A stretch of DNA of 64,000 nt from Paraburkholderia hayleyella (GTDB lineage Bacteria; Pseudomonadota; Gammaproteobacteria; Burkholderiales; Burkholderiaceae). A program made the translations under genes and the position numbers. The stretch's first letter is position 1; every line of letters starts with the position of its first letter. The notes below the pieces were generated by a model. The model worked only from the letters and a program-made list of their open reading frames with translations. It searched no databases and was not told the DNA's origin. Location of the stretch: positions 2,728,001-2,792,000 of the forward strand of contig NZ_QPES01000001.1 of assembly GCF_009455685.1 (NCBI RefSeq), in the 5' to 3' direction. Of the stretch, positions 54,095 through 63,713 are shown in pieces.

Positions 54095-54595
54095 CTAGCC
54101 GATGTAGGAAAAAACGGCGAAATCGGCGCCGTTCAGTTCAAACCTGGCGACTTCCTGCATGCCCATACGCCGATGCGCCCGAAGCGATGCCTCGTTGTCG
54201 GTGCGGATGAACAGCACCCCCTCGCGGCCTGGTTCCAGCTGTCGCAACGCGGAAAACATCGCCGCGGCCAGCCCCTTGCCACGCTCGGCGGCGTCAACAC
54301 AGACCGGGCCATAGACATAGGTGTCCGCCGTCCCCGCATAGGCATCGAACAGGGCGCGAACAATCGGCATTCCACCGCTCATGGCGCGAGTCGTGCTCAT
54401 GAGAAAACCCGTGATGCGGCCGTCACGCCTTGCTACGATCAACGGCATGCCGCGCATCATTGCAACAAGACGCGAACGGGGAAGCTCTGCCTCCAGCATG
54501 CCGCCGTGTTCGATGAGATTGGCCGTCAGAAGCGCCTCGATTCCGTCCAGGTCTGCTTCGGTTGCCCGGCCAATGCTTACTCCAGAGTCTGTCAT
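54095..54595 (-). CDS. GNAT family acetyltransferase
   Basis: The 166-residue protein (from ATG 54595; an ATG at 54613 adds six residues) has the GNAT fold, with VSIGRATEADLDGIEALL at the start and VYGPVCVDAAERGKGLAAAMFSAL, where RGKGLA is the acetyl-CoA pyrophosphate loop (R-G-x-G-x-A). It ends with RTDNEASLRAHRRMGMQEVARFEL. The substrate is unknown. It is inserted between serS and rarA. Confidence 0.85.
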   Translation of the reverse strand: MTDSGVSIGRATEADLDGIEALLTANLIEHGGMLEAELPRSRLVAMMRGMPLIVARRDGRITGFLMSTTRAMSGGMPIVRALFDAYAGTADTYVYGPVCVDAAERGKGLAAAMFSALRQLEPGREGVLFIRTDNEASLRAHRRMGMQEVARFELNGADFAVFSYIG

Positions 54596-54675
54596 GATCG
54601 TTGATCGGTTCATGGGCGATAAGCCACATGTTAAATGTTGCCGCTTTCCTGATTTTCTATTCGTTCTTCACTTTT

Positions 54676-54705
54676 GCCCTATTTCGCCCTATTTCGCCCT
54701 ATTCC
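54676..54705. repeat. Tandem 10-bp repeats after rarA
   Basis: GCCCTATTTC is repeated twice, followed by a third, slightly changed GCCCTATTCC. A further degenerate ATCCTATTTG runs up to the rarA stop codon at 54709-54711. It lies between rarA and the GNAT gene on the minus strand. Confidence 0.75.
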
Positions 54706-54708
54706 ATC

Positions 54709-56013
54709 CTATTTGCCGGGCTCTTCATCGAGCTTTCTCAAGAAAGCCAGCTTCTCACCAATCTTGACCTCCAGCCCTCTTGGCACAGGCTGATACCAAC
54801 CGGGTTCTGCCATGCCATCCGGAAGATAGGTTTCACCCGCCGCATAAGCATGAGGTTCGTCATGGGCATACCGGTATTCATGACCGTAGCCCAGTTCCTT
54901 CATGAGCTTTGTTGGAGCATTGCGTAGATGAACCGGAACCTCACGGCTCTTGTCCTGCTTCACGAAGGCTCTTGCCTGGTTGTAGGCGTTGTAACCCGCA
55001 TTGCTCTTGGCAGCCATTGCAAGATAAATAACGGCCTGCCCCAAAGCTAACTCGCCTTCAGGGCTTCCCAGCCGTTCATAGGTCAGGGCCGCATCGTTCA
55101 CGATCTGCATGGCTCGTGGGTCAGCCAGACCAATGTCTTCCCAGGCCATGCGCACAATCCGCCGCGACAGATACCGGGGGTCAGCCCCGCCATCCAGCAT
55201 GCGTGTCAGCCAGTAAAGCGCCGCGTCTGGATGAGAACCGCGCACCGACTTGTGCAAGGCGGAAATCTGGTCGTAGAAGTTGTCCCCGCCTTTATCAAAA
55301 CGCCGGCTGTTCAAGGTCAGAGCATTCTGAATGAAATCGGTATCAATCCTGGCGACACCCGCCGCACCCGCAGCCGTTTTGCACTGTTCAAGGAGATTCA
55401 GGAACCTTCTCGCGTCACCGTCCGCATACCCGGCAATGGTATCGACAGCCTTGTCTTCAAACTCCAAATCACCCAGGGCGTTTTCTTCCCTGGCTCTAAC
55501 TAGCAGCTGCTTCAACTCTTCGTCTGTCAGTGATTTCAGGACATAGACTTGGGCACGCGACAACAAAGCCGAGTTGACTTCAAACGAAGGGTTCTCGGTG
55601 GTAGCCCCAATGAAGGTGAACAGTCCTGATTCCACATGAGGCAGCAGGGCATCTTGTTGAGACTTGTTGAACCGGTGAATTTCGTCTACGAACAAGATAG
55701 TGTTCTTGCCCTGTGCAAGAAATTGCCTCGCTTGTTCCATGGCCTCCCTGATGTCCTTGACACCCGACAAGACCGCGGACAACGCGATGAATTCACACTT
55801 GAAAGCCCTGGCCGTGAGGCGCGCCAAGGTGGTCTTGCCCACCCCCGGCGGCCCCCAGAAGATCATGGAGTGCGGCTTGCCCGACTGAAAGGCCAAGCGC
55901 AGCGGTTTACCTTCACCCAATAGATGGGACTGCCCGATCACCTCGTCCAGGGTGGTGGGGCGAAGCGCTTCAGCGAGTGGCGCAACAGGCTCTTGAGCGA
56001 ACAGGTCAGGCAT
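54709..56013 (-). CDS. rarA: Replication-associated recombination protein A (RarA/MgsA AAA+ ATPase)
   Basis: This clamp-loader-like AAA+ protein acts at stalled replication forks. Of 434 residues, the N-terminus is RPTTLDEVIGQSHLLGEGKPL, Walker A is GPPGVGKTTLA, Walker B is ILFVDEIHRFNKSQQDALL, and sensor 1 is FIGATTENPSFEVN. The C-terminal tetramerisation domain includes SALHKSVRGSHPDAALYWLTRML and RNAPTKLMKELGYG. Synonymous choices and GC (50-57 percent in lines I counted) are below those of serS, lolA and ftsK around it, so this copy may have been acquired or replaced. Confidence 0.95.
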   Translation of the reverse strand: MPDLFAQEPVAPLAEALRPTTLDEVIGQSHLLGEGKPLRLAFQSGKPHSMIFWGPPGVGKTTLARLTARAFKCEFIALSAVLSGVKDIREAMEQARQFLAQGKNTILFVDEIHRFNKSQQDALLPHVESGLFTFIGATTENPSFEVNSALLSRAQVYVLKSLTDEELKQLLVRAREENALGDLEFEDKAVDTIAGYADGDARRFLNLLEQCKTAAGAAGVARIDTDFIQNALTLNSRRFDKGGDNFYDQISALHKSVRGSHPDAALYWLTRMLDGGADPRYLSRRIVRMAWEDIGLADPRAMQIVNDAALTYERLGSPEGELALGQAVIYLAMAAKSNAGYNAYNQARAFVKQDKSREVPVHLRNAPTKLMKELGYGHEYRYAHDEPHAYAAGETYLPDGMAEPGWYQPVPRGLEVKIGEKLAFLRKLDEEPGK

Positions 56014-56393
56014 GGCGTTCCCTCACAGAACCATGGGAAAGACGAAAAATCTGCGCAGTGGCACGGGGTTCTTCAAACATGATGTTTTGGGGATAATCTC
56101 GGCTGTTCAGGCGGGGGACGGGGAGACACGGCGCTTCGGCACTTCGGTGCTTTCGCCCCCCTTCTTTCGCTTCGAACACCTCGGTGTGCAACAGCGAAAG
56201 AGCGCAAAAGCACGCTAAGGCGGTGGTGCATTATGACAGCGCCTGGGTGCATCTCCTGGGTGCATCTATCAGGCCATGCTCCGTTCTTCACCCTGGCCAC
56301 GCGTGCGGCCGGCCGGCACCCGTCTTTCGCCTGGCCGATTTGCCGTGAGCGGCGGCCTTCTTTCTTCCTTTTCCCCTTCTGCGAGACCGATTC
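56014..56393. other. Divergent spacer between rarA and the CytX-like gene
   Basis: No gene is supported in these 380 bp. A GCAC-TTCG-GTGC tetraloop hairpin lies at 56139-56150, and CCTGGGTGCATCT is directly duplicated at 56242-56267. I looked for a thiamine pyrophosphate riboswitch, which often precedes CytX-type transporter genes, and did not find its conserved core. Confidence 0.5.
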
Positions 56394-57707
56394 ATGACGC
56401 CTACGCCTGCACCCGGCGCCTCTACCCCTTACGCGCCACTGGTGCCTGTCGCCGACGCCCAGCGTCTCTTTCGCACGCGCGATGTGTTCGCGCTGTGGTT
56501 CTCGCTCGGGATCGGGTTGCTGGTGGCGCAGGCGGGTGCGCTGCTGGTGCCGGGGCTGGCGCTGCCGTATGCGCTCGCCGCCATCGCGCTGGGCAGCACC
56601 CTCGGCGTGACGCTGCTGGCACTGGCGGGCGTGATTGGTACCGATACCGGGCTGGCCGCCATGTCGTCATTGCGCCCGACGCTCGGGGTCCGTGGCGCCC
56701 GCGCGCCCGCCATGCTGAACGCGTTGCAACTGGCGGGCTGGGGCGCTTTCGAAATCATCGTGATGCGCGATGCAGCAGATGCGCTGGTCAGGCAGGCTTT
56801 TGGGCTCTCGATGCCGCTTGTCTGGACACTGCTCTTTGGCCTGCTGGCGACGCTGCTGGCAATTACCGGCCCGCTCTCGTTTGTGCGCCGTTTTTTGCGA
56901 ACCTGGGGCCTCTGGCTCTTGCTGGCCGGCGCGCTCTGGCTGTCATGGAGCCTACTCGCCATGCACGATCTGGGGGCGCTGATGCGTCGTCCGGGCACGG
57001 GAACGATGTCGTTCGGCGGGGGCGTCGATCTGGTCGTGGCGATGCCGCTCTCATGGCTGCCGCTGATCGCGGATTACACGCGTTTCGGCCGCCGCGCGGG
57101 TGAAACCTTTCGCGGCACGCTGCTGGGCTATGGGCTCGCCAATATCTGGTTCTATGCGCTCGGTGCGGTGTATGGCCTGAGTGCGGGCGACGGCAATGTA
57201 CTGCTGATCACAGCCCTCGCCCAGGCGGGCGGCGGCCTCGCGCTGTTGCTGGTGCTGCTCGATGAAATCGATAACGCCTTCGCGGATATCCATTCGGCAG
57301 CCGTCTCAACCGGCACGTTCTGCACCCGCGCCAGCGTGCCCTGGCTCTCGGCGGCATTCGGTGCGCTGTGCACGCTCATCGCGCTCGTCGTGCCGATGGC
57401 GCGGTATGAGAATTTCCTGCTGCTGATCGGTTCGGTGTTCGCGCCGCTCTTTGGCATCGTGCTGGCCGATCACTTCATCGTCAGACAACGCCAGATCGAT
57501 ACCCTCGCCCTGGCCGATGTGCAAGGGCGCTACGGCTTCTTCCACGGCTGGCATGTCAAGGCTTTCGGGGCGTGGGCGGTGGGCATCGTGACCTATCATG
57601 CGCTCGCGCACTGGCTACCCGATCTGGGCGCCACCCTGCCCGCGCTAGCGCTCAGCGCGCTGTGCTATCTGGCGCTGGTGTCCGGCGCAAAAATGGCGCG
57701 CGTCTAA
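56394..57707 (+). CDS. NCS1-family permease, CytX-like (hydroxymethylpyrimidine or cytosine transporter)
   Basis: The 437-residue protein has about twelve hydrophobic segments and the NCS1 pattern: LWFSLGIGLLVAQAGALLVPGLALPYAL (helix 1), GWGAFEIIVMRDAADAL, SWLPLIADYTRFGRRAGETFRGTLLGYGLANIWFYALG, and DEIDNAFADIHSAAVS. It resembles CytX, a putative importer of hydroxymethylpyrimidine for thiamine synthesis, more than plain cytosine permease CodB. No thiamine genes or riboswitch lie nearby, so the substrate remains open. Confidence 0.82.
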   Translation: MTPTPAPGASTPYAPLVPVADAQRLFRTRDVFALWFSLGIGLLVAQAGALLVPGLALPYALAAIALGSTLGVTLLALAGVIGTDTGLAAMSSLRPTLGVRGARAPAMLNALQLAGWGAFEIIVMRDAADALVRQAFGLSMPLVWTLLFGLLATLLAITGPLSFVRRFLRTWGLWLLLAGALWLSWSLLAMHDLGALMRRPGTGTMSFGGGVDLVVAMPLSWLPLIADYTRFGRRAGETFRGTLLGYGLANIWFYALGAVYGLSAGDGNVLLITALAQAGGGLALLLVLLDEIDNAFADIHSAAVSTGTFCTRASVPWLSAAFGALCTLIALVVPMARYENFLLLIGSVFAPLFGIVLADHFIVRQRQIDTLALADVQGRYGFFHGWHVKAFGAWAVGIVTYHALAHWLPDLGATLPALALSALCYLALVSGAKMARV

Positions 57708-57899
57708 CGCCGCGTTTGCGCCACGTCTGCGCCACATCGAGCAAAATCATTACAACCTGGTCAATTCCCCTGCCTTGGTACAACGGAGCATCACCGGGCA
57801 CCACAGTATTAGGACAGCTCTTATTTTTTTACGGTTAAGCAATAGATATGATGCGCTCTGAATTCATTTCACATTGGTCACAGCCAATGTATTCAGGCC

Positions 57900-58883
57900 A
57901 TGAACGCTCAACTGACTGATCTCGATTTACGCCTGATCCGTGTCTTTCTCGCCATTGTTGAAGCGGGGGGCGTCTCATCCGCGCAGGCCACGCTGAATAT
58001 CGGCCAACCCACCATTAGCACCCAGCTCGCCACGCTCGAAACCCGGCTCGGCTACCGGCTATGCGAGCGCGGCCGCAGCGGCTTTAGCCTGACGGCGCGC
58101 GGCGAACAGTTCGTCGAGGCGGCGCGGGCGCTGCTGGTGGCAGTCGATACCTTCGGCGTGCAGGCCCGCAACGTGGGCCGCAAGCTGGTCGGCTCGCTGG
58201 ATATCGGCATGATCGGGCACACGCCGCTCGGCGCCAGCACCCGCATCAGCGAGGCGATCAACCAGTTTCGCGCGCGTGATCAGTCAGTCAGGTTTTCGAT
58301 TCTGGTGCGCTCGCCAAGGGAGCTGGAAGAATTACTGCTCAAAGGCCGGATTCAGATTGGCATTGGCTATTTCTGGCACCGGGCGCCTTCGCTCGAATAC
58401 ACCGAAATTTTTGCTGAAGAGCAGTTCGCCTATTGCGCGAAACACCATCCGCTGTTCGCCGCAGCCGGCCACGTGACGCCCGCCGACGCGGCGCAGCACG
58501 AATGGGCCTGGCGCAGCTATCCGCTGCCCGAAGCCAAAAGCTCGACCACGCCGGATAACGTGACGGCTGTCGCCGACAACATGGAAGCCGTGGCGATGCT
58601 GGTGTTATCAGGCCGTCATCTGGGTTACCTGCCGGAGCATTTTGCCGAGCCGTATGTCCAGCAGGGGCTGCTGGCCGCGCTCAACCCCGGGCAGATGCGC
58701 TACCGCGTGGTGTTTCACCTGGTGACGCGCACGCGGCAGCATCGCAGCGAAATCGTCGACGCGTTCATCGACGATCTTCGCGCCGTGTCCCAGCCGTATG
58801 GCGTCGAGGCTAGCGCGCGTCTGCCGGACAGGCCTGCAGGCACGCCCATTCCGCCAGCGCCAGCGCCGGAGGCAAACGTTTAA
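57900..58883 (+). CDS. LysR-family transcriptional regulator
   Basis: The 327-residue regulator has a winged helix at residues about 8-65 (DLRLIRVFLAIVEAGGVSSAQATLNIGQPTISTQLATLETRLG) and a periplasmic-binding-protein-like effector domain (VGSLDIGMIGHTPLGAS, GRIQIGIGYFWHRAP). The C-terminus is Pro-rich. It stands 192 bp downstream of the permease on the same strand and may or may not control it. The target and effector are unknown. The upstream spacer is AT-rich. Confidence 0.88.
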   Translation: MNAQLTDLDLRLIRVFLAIVEAGGVSSAQATLNIGQPTISTQLATLETRLGYRLCERGRSGFSLTARGEQFVEAARALLVAVDTFGVQARNVGRKLVGSLDIGMIGHTPLGASTRISEAINQFRARDQSVRFSILVRSPRELEELLLKGRIQIGIGYFWHRAPSLEYTEIFAEEQFAYCAKHHPLFAAAGHVTPADAAQHEWAWRSYPLPEAKSSTTPDNVTAVADNMEAVAMLVLSGRHLGYLPEHFAEPYVQQGLLAALNPGQMRYRVVFHLVTRTRQHRSEIVDAFIDDLRAVSQPYGVEASARLPDRPAGTPIPPAPAPEANV

Positions 58884-58900
58884 CAAACGCCCGCCCTCAG

Positions 58901-59638
58901 TCAGGTCGGCCCGACGCCTTCGCTGTCGATCACATCCGCACCGCTGGGCGTCGTGAACCTGAACTGCCCGGCGGGAAGCGGCGGGTTTTTCTGCATCTTC
59001 GAAAACGTCAGCAACGTGACGTTGCCAAACACATCGTACAGTTCCATCGCTTCCAGATTGCCGTTGCGAAAGCCAATGCCAACGCGCTGAAACTGGGTGT
59101 CCCTAGCCTTCGGCGTCAGCTCGAGCCAGTCGATGCCCGCTTTCACACCGGCATCATGCAGCGTGAAATTTTTCTCCAGATCGTTGCTGCCAAACAGGAT
59201 AGCTGCGGGGCTCGCACCGAGTGCTCCGCCCAGCTTGCGCACGGTGACCTGGTTCAGATCCTTGTCATAGACATAAAGCTTGTCGCCATCGGCTTGCAAA
59301 AGCTGCTGGTAGGGCTTCTCGTAAGCCCAGATGAACTTGCCTGGCCGCGCGAACAAAAATGTGCCGCTGGCGTCGACACCCGCCTTCTTCGTTACCGGCG
59401 CTGACGCGCCGCTGGCGCCAGGCGCCGTCGTAGCGCGAACCTCATGCTGCACGAACTCGCCACGCGCCGCATGCACTTGCGCCACAAAAGCCTTCAGTTG
59501 CGCCGTGCCACTCGCCCATGCTGGCGCACTCAGCAAGAACGCACTAGCCAGCGCGAGGCATGGCATGCGCCACATGAACGTGCGCGACACAAGGCCACGA
59601 CGGGCCGAACGGGTCACGTTCCCGGTGATTTGCTGCAT
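58901..59638 (-). CDS. lolA: Outer-membrane lipoprotein carrier protein
   Basis: LolA ferries lipoproteins across the periplasm from LolCDE to LolB. Start 59638 is preferred because GGAGA lies 6 bp upstream; an ATG at 59650 would add four residues. The 245-residue product has a signal peptide (CLALASAFLLSAPAWA), then VAQVHAARGEFVQHEV, FARPGKFIWAYEKPYQQLLQADG, and VRKLGGALGASPAAILFG, matching LolA. It lies behind ftsK on the same strand, as in many proteobacteria. A short charged and Thr/Ala-rich insertion appears around residues 62-78. Confidence 0.94.
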   Translation of the reverse strand: MQQITGNVTRSARRGLVSRTFMWRMPCLALASAFLLSAPAWASGTAQLKAFVAQVHAARGEFVQHEVRATTAPGASGASAPVTKKAGVDASGTFLFARPGKFIWAYEKPYQQLLQADGDKLYVYDKDLNQVTVRKLGGALGASPAAILFGSNDLEKNFTLHDAGVKAGIDWLELTPKARDTQFQRVGIGFRNGNLEAMELYDVFGNVTLLTFSKMQKNPPLPAGQFRFTTPSGADVIDSEGVGPT

Positions 59639-59844
59639 GGTGTTCTCCATTTAAAAAGCCGCGGTGAAAACCCGCCACCCGCGGCTGTCATGTCCAGTCG
59701 TATTCGTTCACAGGCGGGAAAGCCGGGCCCCAAAGATACTTGCGGATATTTTCGGACACATGCGGGCACATGCGGACACATGCGGCTTCATTGCAAACCG
59801 AGGGCAAGCAACGCGCGGCGCGGACTTGATCACACGGGTCAGCA

Positions 59845-62163
59845 TCAATCGCCATCGCGCCGCGGGACGAGAATTTCCCGGTTGCCACTGGACGACATCG
59901 CCGACACCACCCCCGATTGTTCCATTTGTTCAAGCAGCCGTGCGGCACGGTTATAGCCGATACGCAAATGACGTTGCACCAGCGAAATCGACGCGCGCTG
60001 GTTCTTGATCACAATCTCGACGGCCTGGTCGTAAAGCGGATCGGATTCGCCGCCTGCTCCCGCTCCTGCGCCATCCGCTCCAGCCTCATCGCCTTCGCTG
60101 CCCAGGCCGCCTTCCAGCAAACCCTCGACATAGTTCGGCTCACCGCCTTGCTCCTTCAGACGTTGCACCACGCGATGCACTTCCTCGTCCGAGACAAACG
60201 CGCCGTGAACCCGCACAGGCAAACCGCTTCCCGGAGGCAGATACAGCATGTCGCCCATGCCAAGCAACGATTCCGCCCCCTGCTGATCGAGAATCGTGCG
60301 CGAATCAATTTTCGATGACACCTGAAACGCCATCCGCGTGGGCACGTTCGCCTTGATGAGGCCGGTGATCACATCCACCGAAGGCCGCTGCGTCGCCAGA
60401 ATCAGGTGAATACCCGCTGCCCGCGCCTTTTGCGCGATCCGCGCGATCAGTTCCTCAACCTTCTTGCCCACCACCATCATCAGATCGGCCAGCTCGTCGA
60501 TCACGACGACGATATTGGGCAAGCGCGACAGCGGCTCGGGATCTTCCGGCGTCAGGCTGAAAGGATTGGGGATTTTTTCCTCGCGTTTGGCAGCTTCGTC
60601 GATGCGGCTGTTAAAGCCCGCGAGATTGCGCACTCCCATTTTGCTCATCAGCTTGTAGCGGCGCTCCATCTCGCCCACCACCCAGTTCAGGGCATGGCCC
60701 GCCTCGCGCATATCGGTGACCACCGGGCACAGCAAATGCGGAATGCCCTCGTAGACGCTCATTTCGAGCATCTTCGGATCAATCAGGATCATCCGCACCT
60801 GTTCGGCGCTCGCCTTGTAGAGCAACGACAGGATCATCGCGTTGATCCCCACCGATTTGCCCGAGCCGGTGGTGCCCGCCACCAGCAAGTGCGGCATCTT
60901 CGCCAGATCGGCACATACCGGCTTGCCGCCGATGTCCTTGCCGAGCCCCATCGTCAGCGGCGAGGCGGCGTCGGCATAGACAGCCGAGCCGAGAATCTCC
61001 GAAAGCCGCACGGTCTGGCGACGAGGATTGGGCAGCTCCAGCGCCATGAAATTTTTGCCAGGAATGGTTTCGACCACGCGGATCGACACCAGTGACAGCG
61101 AACGTGCCAGATCCTTGGCCAGACTGACGATCTGGCTGCCTTTCACCCCCGTGGCCGGTTCGATCTCATAGCGCGTCACCACCGGGCCCGGATAGGCCGC
61201 CACCACGCTGACCTCGACACCGAAATCCTTGAGCTTTTTCTCGATCAGACGCGAGGTGAACTCAAGCGTATCGGCAGAGATGGTTTCCTGGGCGGGCGGC
61301 GCCGGGTCGAGCAGCGCGACGGGCGGCAGCGTGGAGTCGCCAGGCAAATCGGTGAAAAGCGCCACCTGGCGTTCTTTTTCGACGCGTTCGGAGCGTACCG
61401 GCGTGACGACAGGCGGCACAATCGTCACCGGCTCGTGCTCTTCGATCCGCACACGGCCTTTTTCGACCTTGTCCTCGCGCTTGACCGCAGCGGCTTCGCC
61501 CAGACGGCGGTCGCGGCCCGCTTCATGGCGCTGGCGCAACGCGGCCAGCGTGGTCACGAGCGCATCGCCCACACGTTCCGCCACTGATAACCACGAAAAG
61601 CGGAAATACAGCGACAACCCGATCGCCAGCGTCAGCAGCAGCAGCAACGTGCCGCCCGTAAAGCCAAAGGCATGGGACACGCCGCGCGCCACAGCCTCGC
61701 CCACCACGCCACCTGGCGCACGCGGCAGTGGAACTTGCAGCGACCACATGCGCAACGCCTCGATGCCATCGCATGCCAACAGCACGAGCGCGAAGGCAAT
61801 GCCTTCAGCCAGCCAGCCCTGGCGGCCAGGCTGCGCGGCCCCTGGCATGGCCTCATGGCGCGTGATACGGCGATAGTTGGCCGCGATGTGCCGCAACAGC
61901 AGCATGACCCACCAGTAAGCCGACAGGCCGAACAGCAGCAGCAGGATATCGGCCGTCCAGGCGCCGACGCGGCCCGCCCAGTTGGCGATACGGTCAACCT
62001 GGGCGGCATGGGTCCAGCTGGGATCGTGACGGCTGTAACTGATGAGAGCCATCAGTAAAAAGACGCCGAGGGCCACCTGGAGAATCCACCGGATTTCGGT
62101 GACAAGACGCGACATGCGATGGGGCAATGCTTGCGCGGACGCGGAATAGTGAGGTTTTGCCAT
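59845..62163 (-). CDS. ftsK: DNA translocase FtsK
   Basis: FtsK is a septal, membrane-anchored ATPase that pumps DNA and activates XerCD at dif. The start at 62163 gives 772 residues; the longer frame upstream overlaps the trxB promoter. The N-terminus has about four membrane helices, followed by a short charged linker. The motor domain includes the Walker A motif VAGTTGSGKSVGINAMI, Walker B IVVVIDELADLMMV and LILATQRPSVDVITG. The gamma winged helix (QAVEIVIKNQRASISLVQRHLRIGYNRAARLLEQME) that reads KOPS sites is intact at the end. Confidence 0.96.
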   Translation of the reverse strand: MAKPHYSASAQALPHRMSRLVTEIRWILQVALGVFLLMALISYSRHDPSWTHAAQVDRIANWAGRVGAWTADILLLLFGLSAYWWVMLLLRHIAANYRRITRHEAMPGAAQPGRQGWLAEGIAFALVLLACDGIEALRMWSLQVPLPRAPGGVVGEAVARGVSHAFGFTGGTLLLLLTLAIGLSLYFRFSWLSVAERVGDALVTTLAALRQRHEAGRDRRLGEAAAVKREDKVEKGRVRIEEHEPVTIVPPVVTPVRSERVEKERQVALFTDLPGDSTLPPVALLDPAPPAQETISADTLEFTSRLIEKKLKDFGVEVSVVAAYPGPVVTRYEIEPATGVKGSQIVSLAKDLARSLSLVSIRVVETIPGKNFMALELPNPRRQTVRLSEILGSAVYADAASPLTMGLGKDIGGKPVCADLAKMPHLLVAGTTGSGKSVGINAMILSLLYKASAEQVRMILIDPKMLEMSVYEGIPHLLCPVVTDMREAGHALNWVVGEMERRYKLMSKMGVRNLAGFNSRIDEAAKREEKIPNPFSLTPEDPEPLSRLPNIVVVIDELADLMMVVGKKVEELIARIAQKARAAGIHLILATQRPSVDVITGLIKANVPTRMAFQVSSKIDSRTILDQQGAESLLGMGDMLYLPPGSGLPVRVHGAFVSDEEVHRVVQRLKEQGGEPNYVEGLLEGGLGSEGDEAGADGAGAGAGGESDPLYDQAVEIVIKNQRASISLVQRHLRIGYNRAARLLEQMEQSGVVSAMSSSGNREILVPRRDGD

Positions 62164-62537
62164 TGATCCTGTAAGCGGTGCAGCCCAGGCGCGGCGCGGC
62201 GAAGACGCCAGAGGCAAATCCTCACGCGGCTCACGCTGGCTGGGCGAGAGCGCATTGTAAACGGAGTACGGAGTGCCATGCCATGCGAGCGATGATCCCG
62301 CTGTAACGGGCCCCGGGCCAAAGCGCTGCGGGCAATGAGCGAACCCGATGAGCAAAACCAATGGCAAACCCAATGGCGAACCATGAGCAGCCGATGGCTA
62401 TCGCGCCGATCAGCAAGCTTCATGAGCGCGAGGCCGGCTGGCCCCTTTATAATGCCGGGCACACACCCATCTACAGCTTCGGCCCACCCGTGCCGGCACT
62501 GCCTCGCACCGCCGGACGTCTTTAACGGATTTCGATC
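62164..62537. other. Divergent ftsK/trxB control region
   Basis: No gene is supported in these 374 bp; the ftsK frame is open upstream but has no start signal or family match. The region must hold promoters for both genes. I could not identify consensus boxes with confidence. Confidence 0.45.
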
Positions 62538-63500
62538 ATGCCCGCCTCTTCCACACAGCACGCGAAAGTTCTGATTCTCGGTTCAGGCCCTGCGGGATAC
62601 ACCGCCGCCGTCTACGCGGCCCGCGCCAACCTGGCGCCGCTGCTGATTACCGGCATGGCCCAGGGTGGTCAACTGATGACCACGACCGATGTCGAAAACT
62701 GGCCCGCCGACGCCCAAGGCGTACAAGGCCCAGACCTGATGAACCGCTTCCTGGAACATGCCGAGCGTTTCAATACGCAAATCGTCTTCGACCACATTCA
62801 CACCGCCAAACTGGACGAAAAACCGCTCCGTCTGATCGGCGACTCGGGCGAATACACGTGCGACTCGCTGATTATCGCCACGGGGGCGTCGGCGCAATAT
62901 CTCGGGCTGCCCTCCGAGGAAGCCTTCATGGGCCGTGGTGTCTCCGCCTGCGCCACCTGCGACGGCTTTTTCTACAAGCAGCAGCATGTGGCGGTGGTGG
63001 GCGGCGGCAACACCGCTGTTGAAGAAGCGCTTTATCTCACCGGCATCGCCAAAAAAGTGACGGTGATCCATCGTCGTGACAAGTTTCGCGCCGAACCCAT
63101 CCTGATCGACCGCCTGCTCGAAAAAGAGAAAGAGGGCCTGGTCGAAATCAAGTGGAATCACGAACTCGATGAAGTCAAAGGCGACGATTCAGGCGTCACT
63201 GGCGTGCGCATCAGGCACACGCAAACCGGCGACACCACCGAGATCGACTTGCAGGGTCTTTTCATCGCCATTGGCCACAAGCCGAACACCGATATCTTCG
63301 CCAGCCAGCTTGAAATGAAGAACGGCTACATCGTCACCCAGAGCGGCCTGAACGGAAATGCGACCGCAACCAGCGTGCCCGGCGTGTTCGCGGCAGGCGA
63401 TGTGCAAGACCATATCTATCGCCAGGCCATCACCAGCGCGGGCACCGGCTGCATGGCCGCGCTCGATGCACAGCGTTACCTGGAAAGCCTTCACGGCTAA
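62538..63500 (+). CDS. trxB: Thioredoxin-disulfide reductase
   Basis: This FAD-dependent enzyme passes electrons from NADPH to thioredoxin. The 320-residue protein has the FAD site LILGSGPAGYTAAVYAARA, the redox-active CATC (Cys138, Cys141) in SACATCDGFF, the NADPH site VVGGGNTAVEEALYL with HRRDKFRAEP, and the closing FAD motif VPGVFAAGDVQD. It is divergent from ftsK and precedes an Smr-type gene, the usual Burkholderiales order. Confidence 0.97.
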   Translation: MPASSTQHAKVLILGSGPAGYTAAVYAARANLAPLLITGMAQGGQLMTTTDVENWPADAQGVQGPDLMNRFLEHAERFNTQIVFDHIHTAKLDEKPLRLIGDSGEYTCDSLIIATGASAQYLGLPSEEAFMGRGVSACATCDGFFYKQQHVAVVGGGNTAVEEALYLTGIAKKVTVIHRRDKFRAEPILIDRLLEKEKEGLVEIKWNHELDEVKGDDSGVTGVRIRHTQTGDTTEIDLQGLFIAIGHKPNTDIFASQLEMKNGYIVTQSGLNGNATATSVPGVFAAGDVQDHIYRQAITSAGTGCMAALDAQRYLESLHG

Positions 63501-63529
63501 GATAACCGGCAGGCGTCCTGAGCTCTGAC

Positions 63530-63566
63530 GCGTTGTAGCCAGACGCCTGGCGCCTGGCTACAACGC
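63530..63566. terminator. 13-bp hairpin after trxB
   Basis: The perfect arms GCGTTGTAGCCAG at 63530-63542 and CTGGCTACAACGC at 63554-63566 have an 11-nt loop that itself contains GGCGCC. It is placed 29 bp past the trxB stop. There is no T-run, so termination by this hairpin alone is uncertain. Confidence 0.6.
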
Positions 63567-63713
63567 GGCCCGAAACGACCCGCCCGGGTTGTCCTCGTGT
63601 TGTCCTCCAACCGCTGGCCGCACGGCCAGCCCTAACGCTCACACAACCGCCTGCATCAAAGCGCCCGGCCAACCGACACCTCATCGCTGCTGCGCTTCAT
63701 GCAGCCTCGCGCC

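Noticed and set aside
56014..56393. A thiamine pyrophosphate riboswitch before the CytX-like gene
   Set aside because: The conserved CTGAGA and CTGAT...GGATAATGCC-like core is not present.
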